Shown here: positions 44,110 to 52,994 of the stretch, in pieces
How the letters are laid out: each line of letters opens with the position of its first letter
Numbering within the stretch: position 1 is the stretch's first letter
Assembly (NCBI RefSeq): GCF_042879035.1
Contig: NZ_JBIAOU010000003.1
Coordinates: forward strand, 62,001-126,000
Source of the DNA: Rhodococcus_G sp042879035
Lineage (GTDB): Bacteria; Actinomycetota; Actinomycetes; Mycobacteriales; Mycobacteriaceae
DNA: 64,000 bases
Direction of reading: 5' to 3'
Notes under the pieces: generated by a model
Told to the model about the DNA's origin: nothing
Databases searched by the model: none
What the model saw: only the letters and a program-made list of their open reading frames with translations
Position numbers and translations under genes: made by a program

Positions 44110-44170
44110 GCAGTGGTGCACTTTCGGAGGTCGGGCCGTCCGAAAGTGCACCCCAGCGCGGAGCGCCACA
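44110..44170. repeat. palindromic repeat, copy 2
   Basis: Shares GCAGTGGTGCACTTTCGGAGG with copy 1 and has its own inverted arms GGTGCACTTTCGGA (44115-44128) and TCCGAAAGTGCACC (44139-44152). The right side (GCGCGGAGCGCCACAG) is a diverged form of the copy 1 arm. It lies about 80 bases upstream of the DUF559 gene start. Confidence 0.8.
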
Positions 44171-44201
44171 GCGCCCCCCGGGGGCGTGTGCGGGGGCGGA
44201 C

Positions 44202-44211
44202 NNNNNNNNNN
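44202..44211. other. 10-N assembly gap in low-complexity sequence
   Basis: Ten Ns of unknown true length. The flanks (44165-44330) are extreme homopolymer-like G/C tracts with a C7/G13 pattern and probably are poor-quality read ends. Reading frames across the gap are not meaningful. Confidence 0.95.
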
Positions 44212-44326
44212 GCCCACACCACCCACCCCCTCCACCACCCCCGGCGGGGCCCCGGCGTGGTGTCACCCGGGGGTTTTTTCCCCCGTGGGGGGTGGTGGGG
44301 TGGGGGGGGGGGGCCCCCCCCACCCC

Positions 44327-44349
44327 CCACCACTGCGCGAAGCGCATCA
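44327..44349. repeat. palindromic repeat, copy 3 (partial)
   Basis: CCACCACTGCGCGAAGCGCA followed by TCA, the inverse of the beginning of copy 1. The TCA is the stop codon (TGA on the minus strand) of the racemase gene, as TGA of the MocR-type gene adjoins copy 1. The rest of this copy is lost in the low-quality stretch. Confidence 0.7.
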
Positions 44350-45444
44350 GCGCCAGACGGTGTCGATGTCGGTGGCGGACTTCGCGGGCGCGGTGGGCAC
44401 CTCGGTCTCGGACCGGGAGAACCGCGGAGCCGGGCGGTGCTGGGTGACACCGTCGAGTTCGATCAGCGAACCGCGCGCCGCGAGGTGCGCGTTCGACGGA
44501 GCCTCGGCGAAGGTGAGCACCGGGGACACGCAGGCGTCGGTGCCCTCGAAGATCGCCGCCCACTCGTCGCGGGTCCTGCTCAGGAAGGTCTCGGTGAGTG
44601 TCTTGCGCACCTCGGGCCACCCGGCACGATCGTTCTGCCCGGGCAGCGACGCCGGATCCAGTTCGAGCAGGCGCAGCAGTTCCGCGTAGAACTGCGGCTC
44701 GATGGCGCCGACCGCCATGTACCTGCCGTCGGCGGTCTCGTAGGTGTCGTAGTACGGGGCGCCGGTGTCGAGCATGTTCACGCCGCGTTCGTCCGACCAC
44801 ACGCCCAGGCCGCGGAAACTCCAGATCATGTGCGACAGCGCGAGGGCACCGTCGACCATTGCCGCGTCGACGACCTGGCCCTTGCCGGACGTCTGCCGCT
44901 CGACGAGGGCGGCGAGGATGCCGAAGATCAGGAACATCGAGCCGCCGCCGAAGTCGCCGACCATGTTCAGCGGCGGAACCGGGCGCTCGCCCTGACGGCC
45001 GACGGCGTTCAGCACACCGGTCAGCGAGATGTAGTTGATGTCGTGACCGGCGGCCTGCGCGAGCGGACCCTCCTGCCCCCAGCCGGTCATCCGGCCGTAC
45101 ACGAGCCGCGGGTTGCGGGCGAGCGCGACGTCGGGGCCCAGGCCCATCCGCTCGGTGACGCCGGGACGGAAGCCCTCGATCAGCACGTCGGCGCGTTCGA
45201 CCAGCCCGAGGACCTTCTCGATGTCCGCGGCGTCCTTGAGGTTGGCCTCGACGATGCGGCGACCGCGCAGCATCTGATCGTGCGGGGCGTCGGCGGCCGG
45301 GATCAGCCCGGCGCGCTGGACGCGGATCACGTCCGCGCCGAGGTCGGCGAGCAGGGTCGCGGCGTGTGGGCCGGGACCGATACCGGCCAGCTCCACGATG
45401 CGGATGCCCGCGAGCGGGCCCTTCTTCTGGTTCTCTGCGGACAC
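44347..45444 (-). CDS. mcr: alpha-methylacyl-CoA racemase
   Basis: 365 residues of the CaiB/BaiF fold. The racemase signatures are present: GRMTGWGQEGPLAQAAGHDINYI with His134 and NMVGDFGGGSM with Asp164, spaced 30 residues like the catalytic His/Asp pair of the M. tuberculosis enzyme. It interconverts (2R)- and (2S)-methylacyl-CoA, needed for beta-oxidation of methyl-branched and isoprenoid chains. Start GTG 45444 with GGAG upstream; the frame to 45480 is not needed. It stands alone, separate from the catabolic locus, but could serve it. Confidence 0.92.
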   Translation of the reverse strand: MSAENQKKGPLAGIRIVELAGIGPGPHAATLLADLGADVIRVQRAGLIPAADAPHDQMLRGRRIVEANLKDAADIEKVLGLVERADVLIEGFRPGVTERMGLGPDVALARNPRLVYGRMTGWGQEGPLAQAAGHDINYISLTGVLNAVGRQGERPVPPLNMVGDFGGGSMFLIFGILAALVERQTSGKGQVVDAAMVDGALALSHMIWSFRGLGVWSDERGVNMLDTGAPYYDTYETADGRYMAVGAIEPQFYAELLRLLELDPASLPGQNDRAGWPEVRKTLTETFLSRTRDEWAAIFEGTDACVSPVLTFAEAPSNAHLAARGSLIELDGVTQHRPAPRFSRSETEVPTAPAKSATDIDTVWR

Positions 45445-45581
45445 GGTTCTCCTCGATCTGTCGGGGCGGACAGCCGCCACTGAACAACCGTTAAGCTAAC
45501 CCGTGGCCGTCGCCCCGTGTGCTGCGGGTCACCACAATGTGGACACTTGCCCTTCCCGGTGCCGCCGAGGACAGTGGATCC

Positions 45582-45959
45582 ATGACGCTTCCCGAGCGAC
45601 TCGTGGCCTTCGTGCCCAGCACGGACCTGGACGTCTCGTCGATGTTCTACGTCGACACGCTGGGCCTGACCCTCACCGAACGGACACCGTTCGCACTGGT
45701 CCTCGACGGCGGTGGGGGAGTCCCGCTCCGCGTCACCCTGGTGCAGTCCACGGCCGACGCCGGCTACACGGTGCTGGGGTGGCAGGCCGACGACCTCGAC
45801 TCCACCGTCGACGGCCTGCGGTCCAAGGGTGTCGAGTTCGTCGACTACCAGGGCATGGACCAGGACGGGCACGCCGCCTGGACGGCTCCCGACGGCACCC
45901 GCATCGCGTGGTTCCGCGACCCCCACGGCAACGTGCTGTCGCTGCATCAGGAACCCTGA
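45582..45959 (+). CDS. VOC/glyoxalase family protein
   Basis: 125 residues, one VOC module pair: RLVAFVPSTDLDVSSMFYVDTLGLTLTE at the start and TAPDGTRIAWFRDPHGNVLSLHQ at the end. Small proteins of this kind act as glyoxalase-, bleomycin-binding- or isomerase-like enzymes; no substrate can be named. Divergent from the racemase, with the DUF456 gene 29 bases downstream. Confidence 0.85.
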   Translation: MTLPERLVAFVPSTDLDVSSMFYVDTLGLTLTERTPFALVLDGGGGVPLRVTLVQSTADAGYTVLGWQADDLDSTVDGLRSKGVEFVDYQGMDQDGHAAWTAPDGTRIAWFRDPHGNVLSLHQEP

Positions 45960-45988
45960 GCGGATTCTCCTGTGGCACAGTCTTCTTC

Positions 45989-46471
45989 GTGAGCACGGGT
46001 GGGGAGGTCCTGGTCGGGTTGGCGATCGCCGTCGGACTCGTCGGCGTCGTCCTGCCGATCCTGCCCGGGACGTTGCTGGTGCTCGGGGCGATCGGCGTGT
46101 GGGCCGTTGTCGAGAACACCGGCACGGGCTGGGCGGTGTTCGGGGCCGCGGCGGTGCTGCTGGTGATCTCCGGCGTCGTCAAGTACACCTGGCCGGGTCG
46201 GCGCATGCGCGACGCCGGGGTGCCGAAGCGGTCGATCGTGATCGGGGCGCTGGTCGGCATCGTCGGGTTCTTCGTGATCCCGGTGATCGGCCTGCTGATC
46301 GGATTCCTGCTCGGCACCTACCTGTCCGAGGCGCAGCGGCACCGCAGCCACCGCGAGGCGTGGCGAGCGACGGTCCACGCGACCAAGGCCGTCGGCCTGT
46401 CCGTTCTGGTGGAGCTGCTCGGTGCGCTGCTCGCCGCCGCGGTGTGGCTGGGCGCCGTGCTCGTGTCCTGA
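45989..46471 (+). CDS. DUF456 family membrane protein
   Basis: 160 residues from GTG 45989, four hydrophobic helices. The opening GLAIAVGLVGVVLPILPGTLLVLGAIGVWA and the glycine-rich GALVGIVGFFVIPVIGLLIGFLLGTYLSE are characteristic of DUF456. Function unknown. It converges on the MFS gene with a 15-base gap. Confidence 0.85.
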   Translation: MSTGGEVLVGLAIAVGLVGVVLPILPGTLLVLGAIGVWAVVENTGTGWAVFGAAAVLLVISGVVKYTWPGRRMRDAGVPKRSIVIGALVGIVGFFVIPVIGLLIGFLLGTYLSEAQRHRSHREAWRATVHATKAVGLSVLVELLGALLAAAVWLGAVLVS

Positions 46472-46486
46472 CGCCGGTGCGACGGG

Positions 46487-47686
46487 TCAGGTGCCGGCGC
46501 GCTGCCGGGTCAGGGGCAGCATCGCCAGCGCGCCGCACAGGGCCACCACTCCGCACATGACCAGGAATCGCCAGTCGCCCAACCAGGTTGCGATCAGCGG
46601 AAGACCGGCCCGCGCCAGTGCCATCGGAACCGTGATGGAGGCGAGAACGCTGGCGAAGTGCGCGACACCGAAGCTGTCGGCCAGGATCGTCGGGCGCGCA
46701 ATGACACTCACGCCCTGACCCAACCCCACCGCCGCGACACACAGCAGCGTGAGCGGAATCGACAGTCCCGCAAGCGGTAACAACAACAGGCCCGCCGCCT
46801 GCACCCCGAAGGCGAACGCCGTTGCCGGTGCGATCGGCACTCGGCGGGCGACCGTCGTCAGCACCAGCCGCGACAGGATTTGCAGGGCACCGACGGCGAC
46901 CGGCACCGCGGTCGCCACCGCGGTGGAGTGCCCGACGTCGACGAGGTAGGTGATCACCAGCAACAGGAAGGCGGACGCCGAACCCGTCTGGGCTACGAAC
47001 GCGACCAGCAGGAGCCAGAACCGTCGTTGCCGCAGTGCGGTGCCGATCGGCACACCGGTGCGCTCCTGAACACTACTCTGATGCGCCTCCCGCGACGGGA
47101 TGGCCCACAGGTGTCCGGGCACCGAGGTGACGGCCAGTGTCACCGACAGGACCATCAGCGTGGTCCGCCAACCGAACTCGCTGTTCATCCAGCCCAGCAG
47201 CGGATACACCAGATACGTGGCGAGACCGGCGATCATCGTCACGGCCAGGATCGCCCGGTCGCGTTCGTGGGGATCGGTCGCGACGACCAGCACCGCGAAC
47301 GCCGACTCGTAGGTCGACATCACCAGGGACAGGCCGATCAGTGCGAACGCCACGTACAGCAGCGCCAGCGACGTCACCTGCGACCACAACAGGACCGCGA
47401 CCGCACCGATCACCGATCCGCCGGTCATCACCACACGTCCGCCGTGGCGGTCGAGGATGCGGCCGACGGGGATGGCGGCGAATGCCCCGATCAGTGTCGA
47501 GATCGTGGACGCGGCGGTGACGGCGGTACGCGACGTGCCGAGGTCGTCGGTGATCGGGACCAGGATCACCGGGAGGATCTGCACCATCGCGACGTAGCCG
47601 ATCGTGCTGGTCACCGAGAACACGGCGACCAGCAGGCGCCGAGGTGTGGGAGCGAGGAGAACCGGGGTGGAGGTCTCCGCCGTCAT
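46487..47686 (-). CDS. MFS transporter (12 helices)
   Basis: 399 residues; motif A-like IPVGRILDRHGGRVVMTGG after helix 2 and twelve hydrophobic stretches. The ATG overlaps the stop of the SsuD-like gene upstream (ATGA), so it is the third gene of a minus-strand operon with two flavin-dependent enzymes. It probably moves the substrate or a product of the organosulfur pathway (inference). Confidence 0.9.
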   Translation of the reverse strand: MTAETSTPVLLAPTPRRLLVAVFSVTSTIGYVAMVQILPVILVPITDDLGTSRTAVTAASTISTLIGAFAAIPVGRILDRHGGRVVMTGGSVIGAVAVLLWSQVTSLALLYVAFALIGLSLVMSTYESAFAVLVVATDPHERDRAILAVTMIAGLATYLVYPLLGWMNSEFGWRTTLMVLSVTLAVTSVPGHLWAIPSREAHQSSVQERTGVPIGTALRQRRFWLLLVAFVAQTGSASAFLLLVITYLVDVGHSTAVATAVPVAVGALQILSRLVLTTVARRVPIAPATAFAFGVQAAGLLLLPLAGLSIPLTLLCVAAVGLGQGVSVIARPTILADSFGVAHFASVLASITVPMALARAGLPLIATWLGDWRFLVMCGVVALCGALAMLPLTRQRAGT

Positions 47687-48768
47687 CCGCGCAGCAGCGG
47701 CAACAACTCGTTGCCCTGGCGTTCGATCTCCCGCAGGTACGGGGTGTCGGACAGCACGAAGTGGGTGATCCCGAGATCTTCGTACTTGCGGAGCGACTTC
47801 GCGACGTCCTCCGCCGAGCCGACCAGCCAGGTTGTCGCCGCACCGCCACCTCCGTACCTGCCGGGGGCGGTGTAGAGGTTGTCGTCGAGAACGTCACCAC
47901 GGGTCGCCAGATCCAGGAGGCGCTGCTGCCCGACCGCGTTCCGGCGGTGCGGGTTGGCTCCCTCCGCGGGATGAGGGTTCGTCGAATTCGCCTGCCGCGC
48001 CGCCATCTGCGCGACTGCGGCCTCGGCGTCCGCCCATGCCTGCTCGGTGGTGTCCCGGACGAATGTCGTGATTCGCAGACCGAATTCGAGCGGTGGATGC
48101 TCGCGACCGAGCTGGTCACTGAGCGCGCGGAGCCGCTCGATGCGCTCAGCGACACCGTCGAGCGGCTCACCCCAGAACAGCTGGACGTCGGCCTCGGCCG
48201 CGGCGACGTGCTCGGCCGCCGAGGACGCCCCGCCGAAGTACAGCTTGGGGTGGCGGCGGCCCTCGCGGGGCACGATTCGCGGTGCCACCGTGGAGTTCTC
48301 GACCCGGAAGTGCTCGCCGCGGAACGTCACGTTCTCCTCCGTCCACAACCTGCGCACCAGCTGGAGGAACTCCCGGGTCCGGGCGTACCGATCCGCCTGA
48401 TCGCCCTCGGCGTCGCCGTACGCCGCGAGATCGTCCTTGCCGGAGACGATGTTGATCCGCAACCGTCCGCCCGTGAGGTGATCGAGTGTCGCGGACGCCG
48501 CCGCGAAATTGGCCGGGCGCCAGTACCCCGGCCGGATCGCGGCGAGTGGTTCGAAGGTGGTGGTGCGGGCCGCGAGTGCGGTGGCGACGGTGAAGGTGTC
48601 CGGACGTCCCCACCCGGTTCCGATCAGAGCCCCGGTGAAGCCGTGCTCCTCCAGGGCGAGCGCATGACGAGTGAGGGTGTCCAGGCTGTTGTGACCGTCG
48701 ACCGTGTCGTCACCGCGGTGGCCGGGATCGGTCTGATTGGGGATGTACCAGAGGAATTCGGAGCTCAT
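47683..48768 (-). CDS. SsuD-like flavin-dependent monooxygenase (LLM class)
   Basis: 361 residues of the bacterial luciferase fold. Segments close to alkanesulfonate monooxygenase SsuD are seen: ALEEHGFTGALIGTGW, AAIRPGYWRPANFAAASATLDHLTGGRLRINIVSG, LYFGGASSAAEHVAAAEADVQLFWGEP. SsuD cleaves sulfonates to aldehyde and sulfite with FMNH2 and O2. ATG 48768 follows AGGAAG. A flavin reductase is not encoded next to it. Confidence 0.9.
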   Translation of the reverse strand: MSSEFLWYIPNQTDPGHRGDDTVDGHNSLDTLTRHALALEEHGFTGALIGTGWGRPDTFTVATALAARTTTFEPLAAIRPGYWRPANFAAASATLDHLTGGRLRINIVSGKDDLAAYGDAEGDQADRYARTREFLQLVRRLWTEENVTFRGEHFRVENSTVAPRIVPREGRRHPKLYFGGASSAAEHVAAAEADVQLFWGEPLDGVAERIERLRALSDQLGREHPPLEFGLRITTFVRDTTEQAWADAEAAVAQMAARQANSTNPHPAEGANPHRRNAVGQQRLLDLATRGDVLDDNLYTAPGRYGGGGAATTWLVGSAEDVAKSLRKYEDLGITHFVLSDTPYLREIERQGNELLPLLRG

Positions 48769-48827
48769 CGGTCTTCCTGATCGGTGTGGTGCAGGACGGC
48801 AGGGCGGGGCGCTGTCGGGCGGACCCG

Positions 48828-49937
48828 TCACAGTGCGAGTCGGGTGAGTTGCGCGTCGCGCACGTCGGAGGTCTGTCCCTGGACGAGGACGAAGAGCGCC
48901 GATCGTGCGTACAACTGTGCGGTGTCGTCGAGTCGGATGCCGTGGCCGGCGCGGGCGACGACGAGCGCCCTGGTCAACGTGGTCAACGCTTCTCCGCTGG
49001 CGGCTTTCGTCGCGAGCCTCTCGTCGATCCGGTGGCGACCGTCGCCGGCCGCCGCGGTCTCGTCCGCCAGCGCGTACGCCTGGATGCGCAGGCGTTCGAG
49101 GCGAGGGCGCCACACCGCGGCGACCTCCCGTGCCCGCTGGTTCCTCGACTGGTCGAGTTCGCGCAGTACGGCCTCGGCGAGGCCGAAGTGGTGCGGTCGG
49201 GCGTCGCTGGCGGTGCCGAGGTCGTTGCTGCGCCACACGGACAGGGGTTCGGTGCCGATGACGTTGCCGTCGGGGACGGTGACGTCGTCGAGGACGACCC
49301 GTTCCGTGCGGCTCCCGGCCACGGCACTGAGGTCCAGATGCTCGGCCCGGGTGCGGTCACCGACCGGGACCAGTGCGGTCACCACGGTGCGGGTGGACGA
49401 TTCGACGGCCGCGACGGTCAGCACGGTGTTCAGTCCCCAGCCACTGACCCAGGAGATGGCGCCGGAGAACGTCCAGCCGCCGGGGACCCGGGTCGCGGTG
49501 ATGTGGTGATCGGGGAACCGGCGGACGTCACTGATCGCGGCACCGAGAAGAACCCGGCCGTGCAGGATCTCGTGGCCGATGTCGGGAAGGTCGGTGCCCT
49601 CGGCGAGCGTCTTGGCGAGTCGGCCCACGATCGGAGCGTGCTGGGCCCAGACGAGCCAGGTGTTGAAGCAGGCTCCCGAGAGGATCTCGTGTAGCCTGCG
49701 GTCGCCGTCGCGGCCGACCTCCGCGCCGCCGAAACGCGCCGGTGCCGCGTGGTTGAGTAGGCCGAGTCGGGAGAATTCCGCGACCCGCGTCGCGTCGACG
49801 CCCTCGCGATCGGTCCGCAGGGCGGTCGGACGTAGGACGGAGTCGGCATAGTGGGCGACCCGGGACACGAAGGGGTGTTCGTCCGCGGCCGTCACCGCCT
49901 CGGCCGCTGTGGGGGCTGTGACGTCGGAGACTGTCAT
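48828..49937 (-). CDS. acyl-CoA dehydrogenase-fold monooxygenase (SfnB/DszC-like)
   Basis: 369 residues. The fold is that of acyl-CoA dehydrogenases (ISWVSGWGLNTVLTVAAVES, LDDVTVPDGNVIG), but the conserved acyl-CoA catalytic glutamate region is missing, as in flavin-dependent group D monooxygenases DszC and SfnB. It would use FMNH2 from a separate reductase. First gene of the minus-strand operon, divergent from the substrate-binding protein gene. The start at 49937 is chosen as the first Met before the homologous region. Confidence 0.82.
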   Translation of the reverse strand: MTVSDVTAPTAAEAVTAADEHPFVSRVAHYADSVLRPTALRTDREGVDATRVAEFSRLGLLNHAAPARFGGAEVGRDGDRRLHEILSGACFNTWLVWAQHAPIVGRLAKTLAEGTDLPDIGHEILHGRVLLGAAISDVRRFPDHHITATRVPGGWTFSGAISWVSGWGLNTVLTVAAVESSTRTVVTALVPVGDRTRAEHLDLSAVAGSRTERVVLDDVTVPDGNVIGTEPLSVWRSNDLGTASDARPHHFGLAEAVLRELDQSRNQRAREVAAVWRPRLERLRIQAYALADETAAAGDGRHRIDERLATKAASGEALTTLTRALVVARAGHGIRLDDTAQLYARSALFVLVQGQTSDVRDAQLTRLAL

Positions 49938-50255
49938 GTGGGCCCGGGTCCTCTCGGTGCGATGGTGCGACGGTCCGACGGCGGCGTGCAGGGCCGAGAT
50001 GCCTGGCCGGTGGCCGGAATGCTGCGCGGTCGGTGCGGTGGATCGGTGGTTGCCCTGGCGATCCACGATGAAAATTACTGCACTGCACCCCGGTTGAGCA
50101 CCGTTGGAATCAGGGTGAACGTAAGCGGTGACGAATTCCCGTCGGGGTGGTTAGCTTTGCTCGAGTTTGGCGTGACCGCGGCGCAGCGAAGTCTGCCCAT
50201 GACCGTGGTCCTCGGCTCGTCGTTCGTCGAAATCCCCGAGAGAGGTCGATTCCCC
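49938..50255. promoter_or_regulatory. 318-bp divergent promoter region of the organosulfur-type locus
   Basis: No gene between the SfnB-like and substrate-binding protein genes. The segment 50060-50165 is less GC-rich (AAAATTACTGCACTGCAC, ACGTAAGCGGTGACGAATTC) and is the likely control region. TTGAGC at 50094 with AACGTA about 18 bases later is a weak plus-strand promoter candidate. No clear palindrome was found. Confidence 0.4.
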
Positions 50256-51896
50256 TTGTTCGCCAACAAATTCCGCCGCACAGCCATGTCCTCGGTGTCG
50301 GCTGTCGTGATAGCGGCGTCGCTCGCCGCCTGCGGCGGAGGCGCCTCCTCGTCGACCACCTCGGACTCGGGTCCCCCGGTGTCCGGCGGAACCCTGACCT
50401 TCTACGACCCCGTCGAGTACGCCGCCTGGAAACCGACGAACTCACTCTGGTCCAACAGCCAGGTCACCAACAACCTCGCCGAGCGACTGGTGTGGCAGGA
50501 CCCCGAGACCGGCGAGCTGAAGCCCTGGCTGGCCGAGTCGTACCAGGTCAGCGACGACCACCTGTCCTACACCTTCACCCTGCGAGAGGGCGTCACCTTC
50601 AGTGACGGCACTCCGCTCGATTCCGAAGTGGTGAGGCTGAACTTCGACCAGCACGGCGCGGGCGACCCGGCACGGGGGATCACCAAGGATCCGTTCTGGA
50701 CCGACTACGCCGGTACCGACACCCCGGACCCGCGCACCGTCGTGGTCAGGCTCTCCAAGCCGAATGCCGGCTTCCTGCAGGTCTTCTCCAACTACCGTGC
50801 GAGCTCGATCCTCGGCCGGTCCACGGTCGAACGCGACCTCAACGGTCAGAGCGACCTGCGGAACTGGGTCGGCACCGGGCCGTTCGTGGTCGAGTCGGTG
50901 AGCGGCACCAGCGGCGTCACCCTCGAGCGCCGCGAGGACTACAACTGGGCACCCGAGGGCTCGGGGCACACCGGTCCGGCGTACCTCGAGCGGATCGTCT
51001 TCAAATCCGTTCCCGAAGCCGGAACCCGGGTCGGCGCACTGCAGTCCGGTGAAGCGCAGGTGGCCCGCAACGTCGCCCCGTACGACGAGGAGACGGTGAC
51101 CGCCGGGGGCGGTGCCCTGGAGGCGTTCCCCGTGCAGGGGGAGACCAACGACCTGACCGTGCAGCTCTTCGACCCCCAGTCACCGGTCCAGGACAAGAAC
51201 GTTCGACTCGCCCTGCAGGCGGCGACGGACCGCCGGGCGATCAACGAGACGGTGCTCTCACCGAGCTACGGCGTCCCGACCAGTGCCCTGGTCAGCGGTA
51301 CGCCGCTGCGCGGGGACGCCACCGACTACCTCACCTACGACCTGGACAAGGCCAAGTCGCTGCTGGACGACGCGGGCTGGAAGCCGGGCGCCGACGGTAT
51401 CCGGGAGAAGGACGGCAAGCGGCTGTCGTTCAACCTGCGCGTCGCACCGTACTACCAGGTGTCCCAGCCGGTTCTCGAGGTACTGCAGTCGCAGTGGCGC
51501 GAGGCGGGAGTCGAGGTGGACCTGACGAGCCCGTCGTTGACCGAGTACGAGTCGCAGCTCGCTTCCGCACCCGACTTCTACTTCAGTCAGGGTCAGACGT
51601 CGACGGCCGAGCCCGGAGTGCTCCGGACCGCGTACGGCAGTGACCGGCAGAACGTGACGAGGAACGTCGTGCCCGACCGCACCCTCGACGATCTCCTCGC
51701 GGCACAGTCGGCGGAGTTCGATCCGGATCAGCGCCAGAAGGCCGTGCAGGCGGTCGAGGACCGCATCTTCTCGGAGGGCTACTCGATTCCGCTGTACGAC
51801 GAGACGCAGGTCTTCGGAATCGCGTCGAACGTCCACGGCTTCGCCACCGAGTCCACCGCGAGGTCGTGGCTCTACGACACCTGGATCTCCCAGTGA
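50256..51896 (+). CDS. ABC transporter substrate-binding lipoprotein (SBP_bac_5), second system
   Basis: 546 residues if started at TTG 50256, which gives a normal lipoprotein signal (basic FANKFRR, hydrophobic core, lipobox LAAC with Cys26) and has AGAGG ten bases upstream; ATG 50199 would add 19 residues. Family-5 hallmarks: YTFTLREGVTFSDGTPLDSEVVRLNFDQ, GTGPFVVESV, VRLALQAATDRRAINE. It is the receptor for the importer encoded next; the ligand is unknown, but the downstream oxygenases suggest an organosulfur compound or peptide-like conjugate. Confidence 0.92.
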   Translation: MFANKFRRTAMSSVSAVVIAASLAACGGGASSSTTSDSGPPVSGGTLTFYDPVEYAAWKPTNSLWSNSQVTNNLAERLVWQDPETGELKPWLAESYQVSDDHLSYTFTLREGVTFSDGTPLDSEVVRLNFDQHGAGDPARGITKDPFWTDYAGTDTPDPRTVVVRLSKPNAGFLQVFSNYRASSILGRSTVERDLNGQSDLRNWVGTGPFVVESVSGTSGVTLERREDYNWAPEGSGHTGPAYLERIVFKSVPEAGTRVGALQSGEAQVARNVAPYDEETVTAGGGALEAFPVQGETNDLTVQLFDPQSPVQDKNVRLALQAATDRRAINETVLSPSYGVPTSALVSGTPLRGDATDYLTYDLDKAKSLLDDAGWKPGADGIREKDGKRLSFNLRVAPYYQVSQPVLEVLQSQWREAGVEVDLTSPSLTEYESQLASAPDFYFSQGQTSTAEPGVLRTAYGSDRQNVTRNVVPDRTLDDLLAAQSAEFDPDQRQKAVQAVEDRIFSEGYSIPLYDETQVFGIASNVHGFATESTARSWLYDTWISQ

Positions 51897-51932
51897 CACC
51901 GGGACCACACGACTAGAAAGTGATCGTCAGCG

Positions 51933-52994
51933 ATGCAGAACTACGTCCTCAAGCGGATCGGGCAGGCGGTGCTGGTCCTGTGGGCCGCCTACACCCTGTC
52001 CTTCCTGCTGCTGAGCGCGCTGCCTGGTGACGCGGTATCCAATCGTGTTCAGAACCCCGAGGCCCAGATCTCGCCGGAATCGGCGCAGGCGCTGCTCGAC
52101 TACTACGGGCTCGACCGGCCCCTGTGGGAGCAGTACCTGAGCAGTCTGACCGCCGTCCTGAGGGGTGATCTCGGATACTCGCTCACCAACGGCACATCCG
52201 TGACCGAACTCCTCGGTGACGCGCTCCCCAGCACGCTGGCGCTCACCGGGCTGGCGCTGGTGTTCGGTGTCGTCTTCGCCGCGGCCCTCGCGATCGCGAT
52301 CAACTACTCCCCGTGGGCGTGGCTGCGCAGCGTCGCCGGTGCGGTGCCCGCACTGTTCGGCTCCGTACCGACGTTCGTGATCGGTATCCTTGCCCTGCAG
52401 TTCCTTTCGTTCGGTCTTCATCTGATCCCGTCGACCGACGACGGCTCGTTCGTGGCGCTGTTGGCTCCGGCGGCGACGTTGGGGATCCTGATCTCGGCGC
52501 CGATGTCCCAGGTGGCGAGCACGTCCGTCGCCAAGGTGCGCGAGTTGCCCTTCGTCCACGTGCTGCACGCCCGCGGTGCCGGCGAGGGCTACATCTTCCG
52601 GCGCGGCGTTCTGCGGAACTCGTCGCTGCCGGTGCTGACGCTGCTGGGCCTGGCCTGCGGTGAACTGATCGCCGGATCGGTGGTGACCGAAGCGGTCTAC
52701 GCCCGTCCGGGACTGGGCATGCTGACGGTGAGCGCGGTCAGCACCCAGGACCTGCCGGTGCTCCAGGGCGTCGTGCTGGTCGCGACGCTGGCCTACGTCT
52801 CGGTCAACCTCCTGGTCGACCTGGCGTATCCGTTCATCGACCCGCGCATCCTCGTCGCCGGGAAGACACGGCGCGCCGGCCTCGGCCGGGTGCGTCGCAA
52901 GGCCGTCCGGCCCGCCGTCGCGGGCAACCGCGAAACCGGTGCCCTCGCAGTCCCCGTCACGCGGGGGCTCCCGATGGAGGTGTCGATGCCGTGA
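51933..52994 (+). CDS. ABC transporter permease (DppB-like), second system
   Basis: 353 residues. N-terminal helix and LSALPGDAVSNRV, then YYGLDRPLWEQYLSSLTAVLRGDLGYSL, as in DppB/OppB. Six helices, EAA-type loop HARGAGEGYIFRRGVLRNSSLP. The C-terminal 45 residues are an arginine-rich extension of no known function. Overlaps the next permease by GTGA. Confidence 0.94.
   Translation: MQNYVLKRIGQAVLVLWAAYTLSFLLLSALPGDAVSNRVQNPEAQISPESAQALLDYYGLDRPLWEQYLSSLTAVLRGDLGYSLTNGTSVTELLGDALPSTLALTGLALVFGVVFAAALAIAINYSPWAWLRSVAGAVPALFGSVPTFVIGILALQFLSFGLHLIPSTDDGSFVALLAPAATLGILISAPMSQVASTSVAKVRELPFVHVLHARGAGEGYIFRRGVLRNSSLPVLTLLGLACGELIAGSVVTEAVYARPGLGMLTVSAVSTQDLPVLQGVVLVATLAYVSVNLLVDLAYPFIDPRILVAGKTRRAGLGRVRRKAVRPAVAGNRETGALAVPVTRGLPMEVSMP

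Noticed and set aside
44202..44211. A possible insertion element at the N tract
   Set aside because: The Ns with flanking homopolymer-like runs look like scaffolding between low-quality read ends, not a mobile element boundary.
43853..45487. Open frames crossing the N gap
   Set aside because: They depend on undefined bases and low-complexity sequence; the real genes are the DUF559 and racemase genes on the minus strand.
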